A stretch of DNA of 64,000 nucleotides from Cohnella baijiui (GCF_020731285.1 NZ_JAJFOW010000015.1:57224-121223); one strand, 5' to 3'. Positions 54,026 to 63,420 are shown, numbered from the stretch's first letter. The notes: a model not told the origin generated them from the letters alone. Program-made: numbers and translations.

Positions 54026-55009
54026 ATGCACCATCCGAAAACGGACGAACGCCCCTTGGGCACGGGCCGGACGGGCTGGCGAAAGGAAGCGCGCCGCTGG
54101 ACGGACAAGACGAAGCATCTGCTGTGGGGACGCCAGGGCAACGACGGGCTTCTGTTGAAGACCGTCGTGTACGCGCTGCTCGTCATCGTCGGCTTCGTCT
54201 ACGTGTACCCGCTGCTGTTCATGACGTCGCAAAGCTTCAAGAGCCTGAAGGACCTGCTCGATCCGACGATCGGCTGGATTCCCCGGCAGCTCGAGTGGAG
54301 CAACTACACCCAGGCGTGGCATGTGCTGCACTACATGCAGGCGCTCGGCACCTCGCTCCTGAATTCCGTCCTGCCCGCGATCGCCCAGACCGTCTCCTGC
54401 GCGATCGTCGGCTACGGCTTCGCCAAATACAAGTTTCCGGGCAAAACGGTGCTGTTCGCGCTCATGCTGATCACGTTCGTCGTGCCCAAGCAGGTCGTCA
54501 TGATTCCGACGTTCCTGATGTTCAAGGAGTACCACATGCTGGAGACGCCGCTGCCGTTCATCGTGCCGGCGCTGTTCGCCCAAGGGTTGCGCGGCGCGCT
54601 GTTCGTCCTCATCTTCGTCCAGTTTTTCCGCACGATTCCGGACGCGCTGGAGGAGGCGGCTCAGATCGACGGAGCGGGGGCGCTGAAGACGTTCTACCGC
54701 ATCATCCTGCCGATTTCGGTGCCGGCCGTCGTTGTCGTGTTTCTGTTCTCGATGGTGTGGCACTGGAACGAAACCTATCTCTCCTCGCTGTATCTGGGCA
54801 ACGCTATGACGACGCTGCCGCAGGAGCTGAAGACGTTCAACGACTCGTTCAAGGCGATGTACACGGGCGGAGCGAAGATCACGGACGTCAACGAGGCGAT
54901 CCGGATGGCGGGCACGCTGCTGATCGTGCTGCCGCTGCTGGCGCTGTATCTGTTCGCGCAGCGGTACTTCACGCAGGTCGTCGACAAGACGGGGCTGACG
55001 GGCGAATGA
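54026..55009 (+). CDS. Carbohydrate ABC importer permease, second pair partner
   Basis: A 327-residue permease of the UgpE/LacG type with a ~45-residue charged N-terminal extension before the first helix (VIVGFVYVYPLLFMTSQSFK). Docking loop: ALEEAAQIDGAGALKTFYRI. It starts 12 bases after the previous permease. Followed by the lipoprotein GH144-type gene. Confidence 0.92.
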   Translation: MHHPKTDERPLGTGRTGWRKEARRWTDKTKHLLWGRQGNDGLLLKTVVYALLVIVGFVYVYPLLFMTSQSFKSLKDLLDPTIGWIPRQLEWSNYTQAWHVLHYMQALGTSLLNSVLPAIAQTVSCAIVGYGFAKYKFPGKTVLFALMLITFVVPKQVVMIPTFLMFKEYHMLETPLPFIVPALFAQGLRGALFVLIFVQFFRTIPDALEEAAQIDGAGALKTFYRIILPISVPAVVVVFLFSMVWHWNETYLSSLYLGNAMTTLPQELKTFNDSFKAMYTGGAKITDVNEAIRMAGTLLIVLPLLALYLFAQRYFTQVVDKTGLTGE

Positions 55010-55022
55010 AAGGAGGCGGACC

Positions 55023-56489
55023 ATGCCGCGAAAGGGGCAAGAGCGGAGGGCGACGGCGGCACTTCGGGCGGGGCTGATTCCGGCCGAGGCGCCGAGGCAG
55101 CCGGCGAAGCGCGCGGGCCGCGGGCCGCGCCTCCGGGAGCCGCGCCTCCGGAGGCTGCTGCCGGCGCTGCCCGCGCTGGCGCTGCTGATCGGCTTGGCGG
55201 CGCTCCTGGGCGGATGCGCCAAGAGCGAAGCGCCGAACCGCGCGGTCGCGACGGCTCGGCCGGACGCCCGGACGGAGGAGCTGCTGGAGCGCGAAAGCCG
55301 CGCGAGCTTCGACTTCTTCTGGCGCGAGGCCAATACGGACGCCGGGAGCGCCGGATACGGCCTGATCGCGGACCGGGCGCCCGGCAACCCGGGACTCGCG
55401 AGCGTCGCCTCGACCGGCTTCGGGCTGACCGCCCTGCCGATCGGGGCCGAGCGGCGGTGGATCGGCCGCGACGAAGCCCGGGAGCGGGCGCTCGGCACGA
55501 TCGACACGCTGCTCAGCCGGGCGGCCAAGGAGCACGGCTTTCTGTACCACTTTCTGAATCAGGCGGACGGCTCGCGCGCGCCCGGCAGCGAGGTATCGGT
55601 CATCGACACCGCCATCGCCGTGAACGGAGCCCTGGTGGCAGGCGTCTACTTCGGCGGCGAAGTGGAGGCCAAGGCGCGAGCGCTCGCGGAGCAGGTGGAG
55701 TGGCCGTGGTTCCGCGATCCGGAGAGCAACCGTTTTTACATGGGCTATTCGCCTGAAGAAGGCTTCTCCGGCCATTGGGATTTCTACGCCGAGCAGCTCA
55801 TGATGTACATCCTGGGCGCGGGATCGAAGACGCATCCCGTAAGCGGCGACATGTTCTACGCCTTCCAGCGGGACAAGCGGGCGTACGGAGAGGGCGAGCC
55901 TTTCATCCACTCGTGGTTCGGCTCGCTGTTCACGCACCAGTTCTCGCATGCGTGGTTCGACTTCCGCGGCTATACGGACCGCGAAGGCGTCGACTGGTGG
56001 GCGAACTCCGTCGCGGCCTCCGAGGCGAGCCGCCGGTACGCGATCGATCAGTCGGGCGTATACCGGACGTTCGGTCCGAACGCCTGGGGGCTGACGGCAA
56101 GCGACAGCCCGGACGGCTACAACGGCTTGTTCGGCTCGCCTCCCTCCGGCTTCGACGACGCGCAGCATCGGACGGACGGGACGGTGGCGCCCGCGGGCGC
56201 GCTCGGGTCGCTGCCGTTTACGCCCGAGGCGTCGCTGGCGGCGCTCGCCCACTACATGGGCAAGCCCGCGCTCTGGGGTCAGTATGGCCTGGCCGACGCC
56301 TATAACGAAGACGCCGAGCCCGTCTGGGTCGATCCGGACGTCATCGGCATCGACAAAGGCATTACGCTGCTCATGATCGAGAACTATCGGACCGGCCGGG
56401 TATGGGATTGGTATATGCAAAGCGATATCGTCCAAGCCGGCGCGGAGGCGGTCGGCCTGACCGCCAAGAAGGGAGACGCCTATGATTGA
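55023..56489 (+). CDS. GH144-type glycosidase, lipoprotein form
   Basis: A 488-residue enzyme of the glycoamylase/GH144 family (PF10091), which includes endo-beta-1,2-glucanases and sophoro-oligosaccharide hydrolases. Conserved blocks: SRASFDFFWREANTDAGSAG, VSVIDTAIAVNGALVAGVYF, DFYAEQLMMYILGAGSKTHP and DVIGIDKGITLLMIENYRTG. The export signal is odd: an Arg-rich stretch of about 43 residues precedes a hydrophobic helix ending in the lipobox LGGC (Cys65). AAAGGAGG precedes the ATG. Probably surface-bound and degrading beta-1,2-glucan before import; the paralogue at 59719 is cytoplasmic. Confidence 0.8.
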   Translation: MPRKGQERRATAALRAGLIPAEAPRQPAKRAGRGPRLREPRLRRLLPALPALALLIGLAALLGGCAKSEAPNRAVATARPDARTEELLERESRASFDFFWREANTDAGSAGYGLIADRAPGNPGLASVASTGFGLTALPIGAERRWIGRDEARERALGTIDTLLSRAAKEHGFLYHFLNQADGSRAPGSEVSVIDTAIAVNGALVAGVYFGGEVEAKARALAEQVEWPWFRDPESNRFYMGYSPEEGFSGHWDFYAEQLMMYILGAGSKTHPVSGDMFYAFQRDKRAYGEGEPFIHSWFGSLFTHQFSHAWFDFRGYTDREGVDWWANSVAASEASRRYAIDQSGVYRTFGPNAWGLTASDSPDGYNGLFGSPPSGFDDAQHRTDGTVAPAGALGSLPFTPEASLAALAHYMGKPALWGQYGLADAYNEDAEPVWVDPDVIGIDKGITLLMIENYRTGRVWDWYMQSDIVQAGAEAVGLTAKKGDAYD

Positions 56490-58896
56490 GATTGCGCGCA
56501 AGCAGATCGTGATCGACGGCCGTCCGACGCTGCTCCTTTGCGGAGAGATCCATTACTACCGGCTGCGCCGGGAGGAATGGCAGGATCGGCTCGACAAGCT
56601 CATCCTGGCCGGCTGCAACGCCGTCGCCAGCTACGTGCCGTGGCTGTGCCACGAGGAGACGGAGGGAGAGATCGACCTCGAGGGCCGGACGCGCCCCGAG
56701 CTCGACCTTGGCGGCTTTATCGACCTGTGCCGGGACAACGGGCTATACTTTTTCCTCCGACCGGGACCGTTCATCATGGCGGAGATGAAAAACGAAGGGC
56801 TGCCCTACTGGATCTACCGCAAACACCCCGAAATCATCCCGTTTGGGTGGGACGGCCGACCGGCAACGACGAAGACGGCGGACTACCTGTCCTACGGCTT
56901 TCTCATCGAGACCCGCCGCTGGTACGAAGCCGTCATGGCGGTCGCAGCGCCCCGGCTGCAGCCGAAGGGCGGCAACATCGTCGCGATTCAGCTGGACAAC
57001 GAAATCGGCATGCTGTCGTGGGTCAGCAACGGACCCGATCTGACAGAGCGCGTCCTGGAAGACTTCGCCGATTGGCTCGAGGACCGCTATCCAGCCGAGC
57101 AGCTCGAACGCCGCTATCCGTTCGATTTCCGGAGCCGGGAAGCCCGCCGTACCGGCGTCCGTTCACCCGAGGAGGATTACGCGCCCGCGCTGCATACGGA
57201 CTTGGGGTATTACATGCGCCACCGGTTCTCGCGGTACGTGGACATCCTGCGGGATTACGCCGAAGCCTACGGGGCGGAAGGCGTGCCGTTCGTGGTCAAT
57301 ATCCACGGGACGGGCGGCGGCAGGGGCTTTACGTTCCCGATCGGCATCAGCCAGCTGTACGAGTCTTACGAGGGCAAGAAAGGCGTCCTCTCCGGCTCGG
57401 ACATTTACTTCGGCGATCTGAACATGGATTCGTTCCAGGACCTGTACCTGATCAACGCCTTCATGGACGCGGTCCACGACGCCGATCAGCCGCTGACGTC
57501 CGTCGAGTTCAACTGCGGGGACGGCAACTTCGGCGAGACGTATGGCTCGCGCTACGATCCGTCGGCGGCGGATCTGAAAATGCGGATGTGCGTCGCGCAG
57601 GGTCATCGTCTCGTGAACTATTACCTGTTCGCGGGCGGACGCAACGGCGTGCTGGATCAGCGTCCGGGAGACGGCAACGATCGCGCCGCGTTCACGGGCG
57701 AACGGCACGGCTTCGCTGCCCCCGTCGGGCCGGACGGCGAACTGAACTATACGTTCCCCCGGATGGCCCGGGGCATTGGAGCGGTCATGGCCGTCTCGGA
57801 CAAGCTCGCGGTCATGGACGAGGAGCGGGATGCCGTTTCCTTCGCGTTCATCCCGGACTACTACATGACGGAGTCCCGATATCCGGGCAGCCCCGTCATG
57901 CAGGAAATCCACGACAACCTGTCGGCCAACCGTGCCCATTGGGGCTGGGAAACGCTCGGACGGGCGATGCTGCTCGCCGGCTACCGGTTCGGCGCCGTCG
58001 ACATTCAGAACAAGCCGCTGCGCCCGGCGGACGTGCCGGTGCTGGCGCTGCTGTCGGCCAAGTATATGGACGGCACCGTTCAGCGCAAGCTGGCCGACTA
58101 CGTGAGAGAGGGCGGCGGGCTGCTGCTCTACGGGGAGGTGCCGCTCCGCGACATGGAGGGCCATCCCTGCACCGTGTTGGCCGATGCGCTCGGCCTGCGG
58201 TTTCTCGAGGAGCACCGCGAGTCGCCGAGCTACTACCCTTCGGTGCTTAGCGAAGGGTGGGCGGCGCCGCGGCCGGAGGTGCGCACGTTTTTCGCACAGA
58301 CGTTCGAAGCAGGGGCGGACGCGGCGGCGGTCTTCCGTTTGTACGGCAGCGGTCAGGCGTGCGGCTTCGAGCTGGCGGCCGGCCGCGGCAGGGCGATCGT
58401 CCTGACCGCCCGCTACCGGACGGATATCGACTTGTACCGCACCGCTTTGGAGCGGTTGGGGGCGAAGCCGGGGCTGACGCACGATTGCCCGCATCACGGC
58501 ATCTTCCTCACGTCCATGCGTTCGCCGGCGGGCGAGCGGTTCATCCACCTGCTGAACCTGGACGGTCTGGACAAGTCGTTTCGCCTCTACGAGAACGGGA
58601 ACCCCCTGTTCGGCGGCCGCGAATTGACGCTGGCCGGCCGGGACGGCGTCATGCTGCCGGTGAACGTGACGGCGAGCGGGGCCAAGATCCGCTGCTCCAG
58701 CGCCGAGATTGAAGGCATAGAGCCTGACGCCATCTCCTTCCGGCTGACGCAGGCGGAGGACTGGATCGAGCTCGAGACGGATCGCGGCATTGCGGAAAGT
58801 CCCGACTATCGCATCGAGCGCGACGGGGCCGTCGTGCGTATCCGGTCGGCCAAGCATGCGAAGGTCGACGACCGGCTGACGGTTCGTTTCGCTTGA
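56482..58896 (+). CDS. GH35 family beta-galactosidase-like enzyme
   Basis: An 804-residue GH35 enzyme. N-terminal barrel signatures: LLCGEIHYYRLRREEWQDRL, DNGLYFFLRPGPFIMAEMKN, the acid/base Glu174 in IVAIQLDNEIG and the likely nucleophile Glu342 in LTSVEFNCGDGNFGE. The C-terminal half has a flavodoxin-like (beta-galactosidase trimerisation-type) segment (LADYVREGGGLLLYGEVPLR) and beta domains. No signal peptide. It overlaps the upstream GH144 gene by eight bases. It cleaves a terminal beta-linked sugar; galactose is the family norm but not certain here. Confidence 0.85.
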   Translation: MIEIARKQIVIDGRPTLLLCGEIHYYRLRREEWQDRLDKLILAGCNAVASYVPWLCHEETEGEIDLEGRTRPELDLGGFIDLCRDNGLYFFLRPGPFIMAEMKNEGLPYWIYRKHPEIIPFGWDGRPATTKTADYLSYGFLIETRRWYEAVMAVAAPRLQPKGGNIVAIQLDNEIGMLSWVSNGPDLTERVLEDFADWLEDRYPAEQLERRYPFDFRSREARRTGVRSPEEDYAPALHTDLGYYMRHRFSRYVDILRDYAEAYGAEGVPFVVNIHGTGGGRGFTFPIGISQLYESYEGKKGVLSGSDIYFGDLNMDSFQDLYLINAFMDAVHDADQPLTSVEFNCGDGNFGETYGSRYDPSAADLKMRMCVAQGHRLVNYYLFAGGRNGVLDQRPGDGNDRAAFTGERHGFAAPVGPDGELNYTFPRMARGIGAVMAVSDKLAVMDEERDAVSFAFIPDYYMTESRYPGSPVMQEIHDNLSANRAHWGWETLGRAMLLAGYRFGAVDIQNKPLRPADVPVLALLSAKYMDGTVQRKLADYVREGGGLLLYGEVPLRDMEGHPCTVLADALGLRFLEEHRESPSYYPSVLSEGWAAPRPEVRTFFAQTFEAGADAAAVFRLYGSGQACGFELAAGRGRAIVLTARYRTDIDLYRTALERLGAKPGLTHDCPHHGIFLTSMRSPAGERFIHLLNLDGLDKSFRLYENGNPLFGGRELTLAGRDGVMLPVNVTASGAKIRCSSAEIEGIEPDAISFRLTQAEDWIELETDRGIAESPDYRIERDGAVVRIRSAKHAKVDDRLTVRFA

Positions 58897-59050
58897 GGGG
58901 ACGGGCGGATGAGCGGACGGGCGGACGGCGAATGAGCGGGAGGAACGGGACGGATGGGATGGATGGGACGGGCTGGACGGACGGAACGGGCTGGACGGGA
59001 TGGACGTACGGACTGGACGGTACGGAACAGGCTGGACGGACGGGATGCGG
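58897..59050 (+). repeat. GGACGG/GGATGG-rich low-complexity stretch
   Basis: About 150 bases of irregular GGACGG, GGATGG and GGCTGG units directly after the GH35 stop codon. It is strongly purine-biased on the + strand and leads into the 52-bp repeats. A short frame through it (GTDGMDGTGWTDGTGWTGWT) is a product of the repeats, not a gene. Confidence 0.7.
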
Positions 59051-59065
59051 TCGTTCCGAGCGAAC

Positions 59066-59690
59066 AACGAGGCTGCGGCCCAATGTGAATATGAATTTTC
59101 GAATACAATCGCGGAATTCCGGGGCTGCGGCGCCGTATGGATTTTCGAATACAATCGCACGATTCCGGGGCTGTAGCGCAGTATGGATATGCTTTTTCGA
59201 ATACAATCGCGCGATTCCGGGGCTGTGACGCAGTATGGATATGATTTTTCGAATACAATCGCACGATACCGGGGCTGTAGCGCAGTATGGATATGATTTT
59301 TCGAATACAATCGCGTAATTCCGGAGCTGTGGCGCAGTACGAGTATGATTTTTCGAATACAATCGCGTAATTCCGGAGCTGTGGCGCAGTACGTGTATGA
59401 TTTTTCGAATACAATCGCGCGATTACGAGACTGCGGCCCAATGCGAATATGAATTTTCGAATACAATCGCGGAATTCCGGGGCTGTAGCGCAGTATGGAC
59501 ATGATTTTTCGAATACAATCGCACGATTCCGGGGCTGTAGCGCAGTATGGATATGATTTTTCGAATACAATCGCGGAATTCCGGGGCTGTGGCGCAGTAT
59601 GGATATGATTTTTCGAATACAATCGCGGAATTCCGGGGCTGCGGCGCAATATGGATATGATTTTTCGAATACAATCGCGGGTTGCACCGA
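59066..59690 (+). repeat. 52-bp tandem repeat array, about 12 units
   Basis: Twelve copies of a unit beginning TTTTCGAATACAATCGC recur every ~52 bases between GH35 and GH144-2. The rest of each unit (ATTCCGGGGCTG, GCGCAGTATGGATATGA) is also conserved with a few variable positions. A marker variant (GCGGCCCAATG before GAATTTTCG) occurs near 59073 and 59430, so a block of about seven units seems to have been duplicated. The unit is not a multiple of three, so the stop-free antisense frames across it are not coding. No associated genes or spacers as in CRISPR. Confidence 0.92.
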
Positions 59691-59718
59691 GAGTTCGACT
59701 GAAAGAGGAGGAAACGGG

Positions 59719-60975
59719 ATGGAGAGAACGACCGACGAACGGAAAGCGGCGATGGAGCAAAGAGGGGGCCTGACCGACGAGCAGCTGCTTGATTTGGAGA
59801 GCAGACGGAGCTTCGGCTTTTTTTGGGAAGAGGCCAATGCCGATCCGGCGAGCCGGGGTTACGGACTGATCCGCGACCGCGCGCCGGGGCTGCCGAATAT
59901 GGCGAGCATCGCTTCGGTCGGCTACGGCCTGACGGCGCTGGCGATCGGTGCCGAGCGAGGCTGGGTGACGCGCGAGGACGCTTATGAGCGGGCCCGAGGC
60001 ACGCTGCACACATGTCTGCATCATGCGGCGCAGCGACACGGCTTCTTTTTCCACTTTCTCGATATGAACACGGCCGAGCCGTACGGGGGCTGCGAAGTGT
60101 CGGTCATCGACACGGCCATCTGCATTTGCGGCGTGCTGGCGGCCGGCGAATATTTCGGCGGAGAGGTGCGCGAACTCGCGAAGGCGATCTACGAACGCGT
60201 GGAGTGGGATTGGTACCGGAACCCCGAAACGAACCAATTTTACATGGGCTACGACGACGCAAAGGGGCAGCATTTCGGTACCTGGGACCATTATGCGGAG
60301 CAGTTCATGATGTACTTCCTGGGGGCGGCATCCCCGACGTATCCGGTGCCGGCCGACATGTTCGACGATTTCGTGCGGTACGTCGGCTATTATGGCGACC
60401 ACGGACCGGTCATTCACAGCACGGGAGGCGCGCTGTTCGTCTACCAGTTCTCCCACGCCTGGTTCGATTTTCGCGGGCGCAAAGATCGCAGAGGCATCGA
60501 CTGGTTTGAAAATTCCGTTCAGGCGACGCTGGCGAACCGGCAGTTCTGCATCGACCACGCCGATCGCTCCCGGACGTTCGGGCCGAATTCGTGGGGGCTG
60601 ACCGCCTGCGACGGTCCGCGCGGCTACCACGGCGGCTACGGCGCGGATCCGAACACGACCAAGCGCGACTACGTGGACGGGACGATTCCGCCTTGCGGCG
60701 CGGCTGGCTCTATCGTCTTTACGCCGGAGCTGTCGATCGCGGCTTTGCGGCACTACTACGAGCAGCATCCGAAGCTGTGGGGCACCTATGGCTTCCAAGA
60801 CGCCTACAATCTCGACGAGACGCCCGCCTGGTACGCGGACGACGTCATCGGCATTGACAAGGGCATCACGCTGCTTATGATCGAGAATTACCGCACGGGC
60901 TTCGTTTGGCGCCACATGATGAACACGGCGCCCGCGCAAAAGGGCATGGCGCTGTGCATGGGCGAGCAGGAATAG
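59719..60975 (+). CDS. GH144-type glycosidase, cytoplasmic form
   Basis: A 418-residue paralogue of the GH144-type lipoprotein (PF10091 glycoamylase domain). Conserved blocks: SRRSFGFFWEEANADPASRG, EVSVIDTAICICGVLAAGEY, DHYAEQFMMYFLGAASPTYP, RTFGPNSWGLTACDGPRGYH and DVIGIDKGITLLMIENYRTG. No signal peptide, so it would act on imported beta-1,2-linked oligosaccharides. AGGAGGAAAC precedes the ATG at 59719, immediately after the 52-bp repeat array. Family secure; beta-1,2-glucan specificity inferred from the family and the adjacent GH3. Confidence 0.82.
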   Translation: MERTTDERKAAMEQRGGLTDEQLLDLESRRSFGFFWEEANADPASRGYGLIRDRAPGLPNMASIASVGYGLTALAIGAERGWVTREDAYERARGTLHTCLHHAAQRHGFFFHFLDMNTAEPYGGCEVSVIDTAICICGVLAAGEYFGGEVRELAKAIYERVEWDWYRNPETNQFYMGYDDAKGQHFGTWDHYAEQFMMYFLGAASPTYPVPADMFDDFVRYVGYYGDHGPVIHSTGGALFVYQFSHAWFDFRGRKDRRGIDWFENSVQATLANRQFCIDHADRSRTFGPNSWGLTACDGPRGYHGGYGADPNTTKRDYVDGTIPPCGAAGSIVFTPELSIAALRHYYEQHPKLWGTYGFQDAYNLDETPAWYADDVIGIDKGITLLMIENYRTGFVWRHMMNTAPAQKGMALCMGEQE

Positions 60976-61007
60976 TCCGGGTAAGGACGAGGCAATAAGA
61001 GAGAGGC

Positions 61008-61080
61008 GCGCATACAAGACTAGAGATCGCGCATATTAGGCTAGAGATCGTGCATGCAAGACTAGAGATTGCGCAAGAGA
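61008..61080 (+). repeat. 21-bp tandem repeat, three and a half units
   Basis: Units at 61008-61028, 61029-61049 and 61050-61070 (type GCGCATACAAGACTAGAGAT) plus a partial fourth, between GH144-2 and GH3. 16 or more of 21 positions match between units. Confidence 0.85.
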
Positions 61081-61155
61081 GATAGAGAAGGTTGCTTAGG
61101 GACACATCGCATAAAGACACCTTAGAGAAACAGGCACCGGGAAGAGGAGCGGAAT

Positions 61156-63333
61156 ATGGACCGACAACAATTGCAATCCCTGCTAGGCCAAATGACCTTG
61201 GACGAAAAAGTCGCGCAGCTCCTGCAGCTGGCCACCCCGTTTTTCGAAGGGGCGGACGATGCGGGCATGATCACCGGACCGATGGCTTCCCTCGGCGTGA
61301 CCGAGCGGGAGGTGCGCGGCGCCGGCTCTGTGCTGGGGCTGTCGGGCGCGCAGCAGGTCATCGACATCCAGACGAACCATTTGAAGTTCAACCGGCTTGG
61401 CATTCCGCTGCTCGTCATGTCCGATATCGTACACGGCTTCAAAACGATTTTTCCCATTCCGCTCGCGATCGGCTGCTCCTGGGATATGGCACTTGCGGAA
61501 CGCAGCGCAGAGGTGGCGGCTCGGGAGGCGGCGGTCTCCGGCGTCCATGTGACGTTCGCGCCGATGGTAGACCTCGTGCGGGATCCGCGTTGGGGCCGCG
61601 TCATGGAGTCGACGGGCGAGGACCCCTATTTGAACGGCTTGTACGCGCGCGCCTTCGTTCGCGGCTTCCAGGGCAAGGACCTGACGGGAGACACGGACCG
61701 GGTCGCCGCCTGCGTCAAGCATTTCGCCGGCTACGGGGCCGCGGAAGCCGGACGGGATTACAACACCGTCGATCTATCCGAACGGCAGTTGAGGGAGTTT
61801 TACCTATCGGCCTACAAGGCGGCTCTCGACGAAGGCTGCGAAATGGTGATGACATCGTTCAACACGATCGACGGCATTCCCGCCAGCGGCAACCGATGGC
61901 TTATGCGCACGCTGCTGCGGGAGGAGTGGGGCTTCGACGGCGTCCTCATCTCCGATTGGGGCGCGGTGAAAGAGCTCATCCCGCACGGCGTCGCGGCGGA
62001 CGAATCCGAGGCGGCGCTCAAGGCGATTCGTGCCGGCGTCGACATCGAGATGATGACGCCCTGCTACGTCCACCATCTCGCCGATCTCGTCCGGAGCGGC
62101 GCGGTGGAGGAACGCCTCGTCGACGAAGCGGCGATGCGCGTCCTGGAGCTGAAGCGGAAGCTCGGCCTGTTCGAGCGTCCGCTCCGCGGGGCGGACCCGG
62201 AGCGGGAGCGCGAAGTCGTCTTCTGCGAAGAGCACCGCGCGGCCGCCCGCGCGCTGGCCGTCAAGTCGTGCGTGCTGCTCCAAAACGACAACGACGTGCT
62301 CCCGCTCGCGCCGGCCGCCAAAGTCGCGCTGATCGGCCCGTTCGCGGGCAGCGGCGACATCCTCGGCGCCTGGAGCTGGCAGGGCGCCAAGGAAGACGCC
62401 GTCACGCTGCATGACGGATTGCTCGCCGCCGGCCTCGATCCGGCGCGACTCGTCGTCGCCGACGGCTGCGGCGTCGACGCGGCCGCCACGGCCGAGCAGC
62501 TGGACGCCGCCCTGGCGGCGGCCCGCGAAGCCGACGTCGTCGTGCTCGCGCTCGGCGAGCATGCCTGGATGAGCGGCGAGGCGAGCTGCCGCGCCGACAT
62601 CCGGCTGCCCGAGGCGCAGCTCGCGCTCATCGCGGCGCTGAAGCCGCTCGGCAAGCCGACGGCCGCGATTCTGTTCAACGGCCGGCCGCTTGATCTGCAT
62701 GGCGTCGCCGATCAGGTCGACGCCGTTCTGGAAGCCTGGTTCCCGGGCAGCGAGGGCGGCGCGGCCGTGGCGGAGCTGCTGCTCGGGAAGGCGTCGCCTT
62801 CGGGCCGGCTTGCCATGTCGTTCCCGTACGCGGTCGGGCAGGTGCCGGTCTACTACAACGCCTACAACACGGGACGTCCGAACGTGCCGACCGCGCCGGA
62901 CCACTACGTGTCCAAGTACTTGGACATTCCGAACGAGCCGCTGTATCCGTTCGGCTACGGCCTCGGCTACACGACCTTTGCGTACGGGGAGCCGACGCTG
63001 TCCGCGAACGAGCTGACAGCCGGCGGCGAGCTGACCGTTTCCGTGCGGGTGACGAACACGGGACGTCGCATCGGCGAGGAAACGGTGCAGCTGTACGTGC
63101 GCGACATCGCCGGGGACGTCGTCCGGCCGGTCAAAGAACTAAAGGACTACCGCAAGCTCGTTCTGGCTCCGGGAGAAACGGCGGAGGCCGTCTTTACCCT
63201 CGCCGAGCCGCAGCTGCGCTATTACCACGCGAACCTGACGTGGACCAGCGATCCCGGCGAATTCGTCGTCTTCGTCGGCCCGAACAGCCGCGACGCGGCC
63301 GGTGTCCGCTTCCGACTGACCGCCGCCGTCTAA
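61156..63333 (+). CDS. GH3 family beta-glucosidase
   Basis: A 725-residue cytoplasmic GH3 enzyme. N-terminal barrel with VMSDIVHGFKTIFPIPLAIG, the KHF substrate motif (Lys188-His189) in AACVKHFAGYG and the nucleophile Asp267 in GVLISDWGAVKEL. The alpha/beta sandwich follows with ALGEHAWMSGEASCRADIRL, where the acid/base glutamate is expected, and a C-terminal FnIII-like domain (VRVTNTGRRIGEETVQLYVR). Overall layout is like beta-1,2-glucosidases of Listeria and Bacteroides, which fits the adjacent GH144-type genes; cleavage of other beta-glucosides is possible. GAAGAGGAGCGG precedes the ATG. Confidence 0.92.
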   Translation: MDRQQLQSLLGQMTLDEKVAQLLQLATPFFEGADDAGMITGPMASLGVTEREVRGAGSVLGLSGAQQVIDIQTNHLKFNRLGIPLLVMSDIVHGFKTIFPIPLAIGCSWDMALAERSAEVAAREAAVSGVHVTFAPMVDLVRDPRWGRVMESTGEDPYLNGLYARAFVRGFQGKDLTGDTDRVAACVKHFAGYGAAEAGRDYNTVDLSERQLREFYLSAYKAALDEGCEMVMTSFNTIDGIPASGNRWLMRTLLREEWGFDGVLISDWGAVKELIPHGVAADESEAALKAIRAGVDIEMMTPCYVHHLADLVRSGAVEERLVDEAAMRVLELKRKLGLFERPLRGADPEREREVVFCEEHRAAARALAVKSCVLLQNDNDVLPLAPAAKVALIGPFAGSGDILGAWSWQGAKEDAVTLHDGLLAAGLDPARLVVADGCGVDAAATAEQLDAALAAAREADVVVLALGEHAWMSGEASCRADIRLPEAQLALIAALKPLGKPTAAILFNGRPLDLHGVADQVDAVLEAWFPGSEGGAAVAELLLGKASPSGRLAMSFPYAVGQVPVYYNAYNTGRPNVPTAPDHYVSKYLDIPNEPLYPFGYGLGYTTFAYGEPTLSANELTAGGELTVSVRVTNTGRRIGEETVQLYVRDIAGDVVRPVKELKDYRKLVLAPGETAEAVFTLAEPQLRYYHANLTWTSDPGEFVVFVGPNSRDAAGVRFRLTAAV

Positions 63334-63335
63334 CC

Positions 63336-63375
63336 AAGCAAGCCCCAGCAGCTTCATGCCGGGGCTTGCTTGTGT
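63336..63375 (+). terminator. Hairpin after the GH3 gene
   Basis: AAGCAAGCCCC and GGGGCTTGCTT form a perfect 11-bp stem around a 14-base loop, three bases after the stop codon. The tail (GTGTT) is T-poor. Confidence 0.7.
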
Positions 63376-63420
63376 TCGTCAGGCTGCCGAGACATCCGCC
63401 GAATGAACGCCTCAATCACC

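Noticed and set aside
59066..59690. CRISPR array
   Set aside because: The units are conserved across nearly their full 52 bases; there are no unique spacers and no cas genes.
57163..61017. Minus-strand open frame of about 1280 codons across GH35, the repeats and GH144-2
   Set aside because: Antisense to two clear genes; the middle part is just the 52-bp repeats read in rotating frames, since 52 is not a multiple of three.
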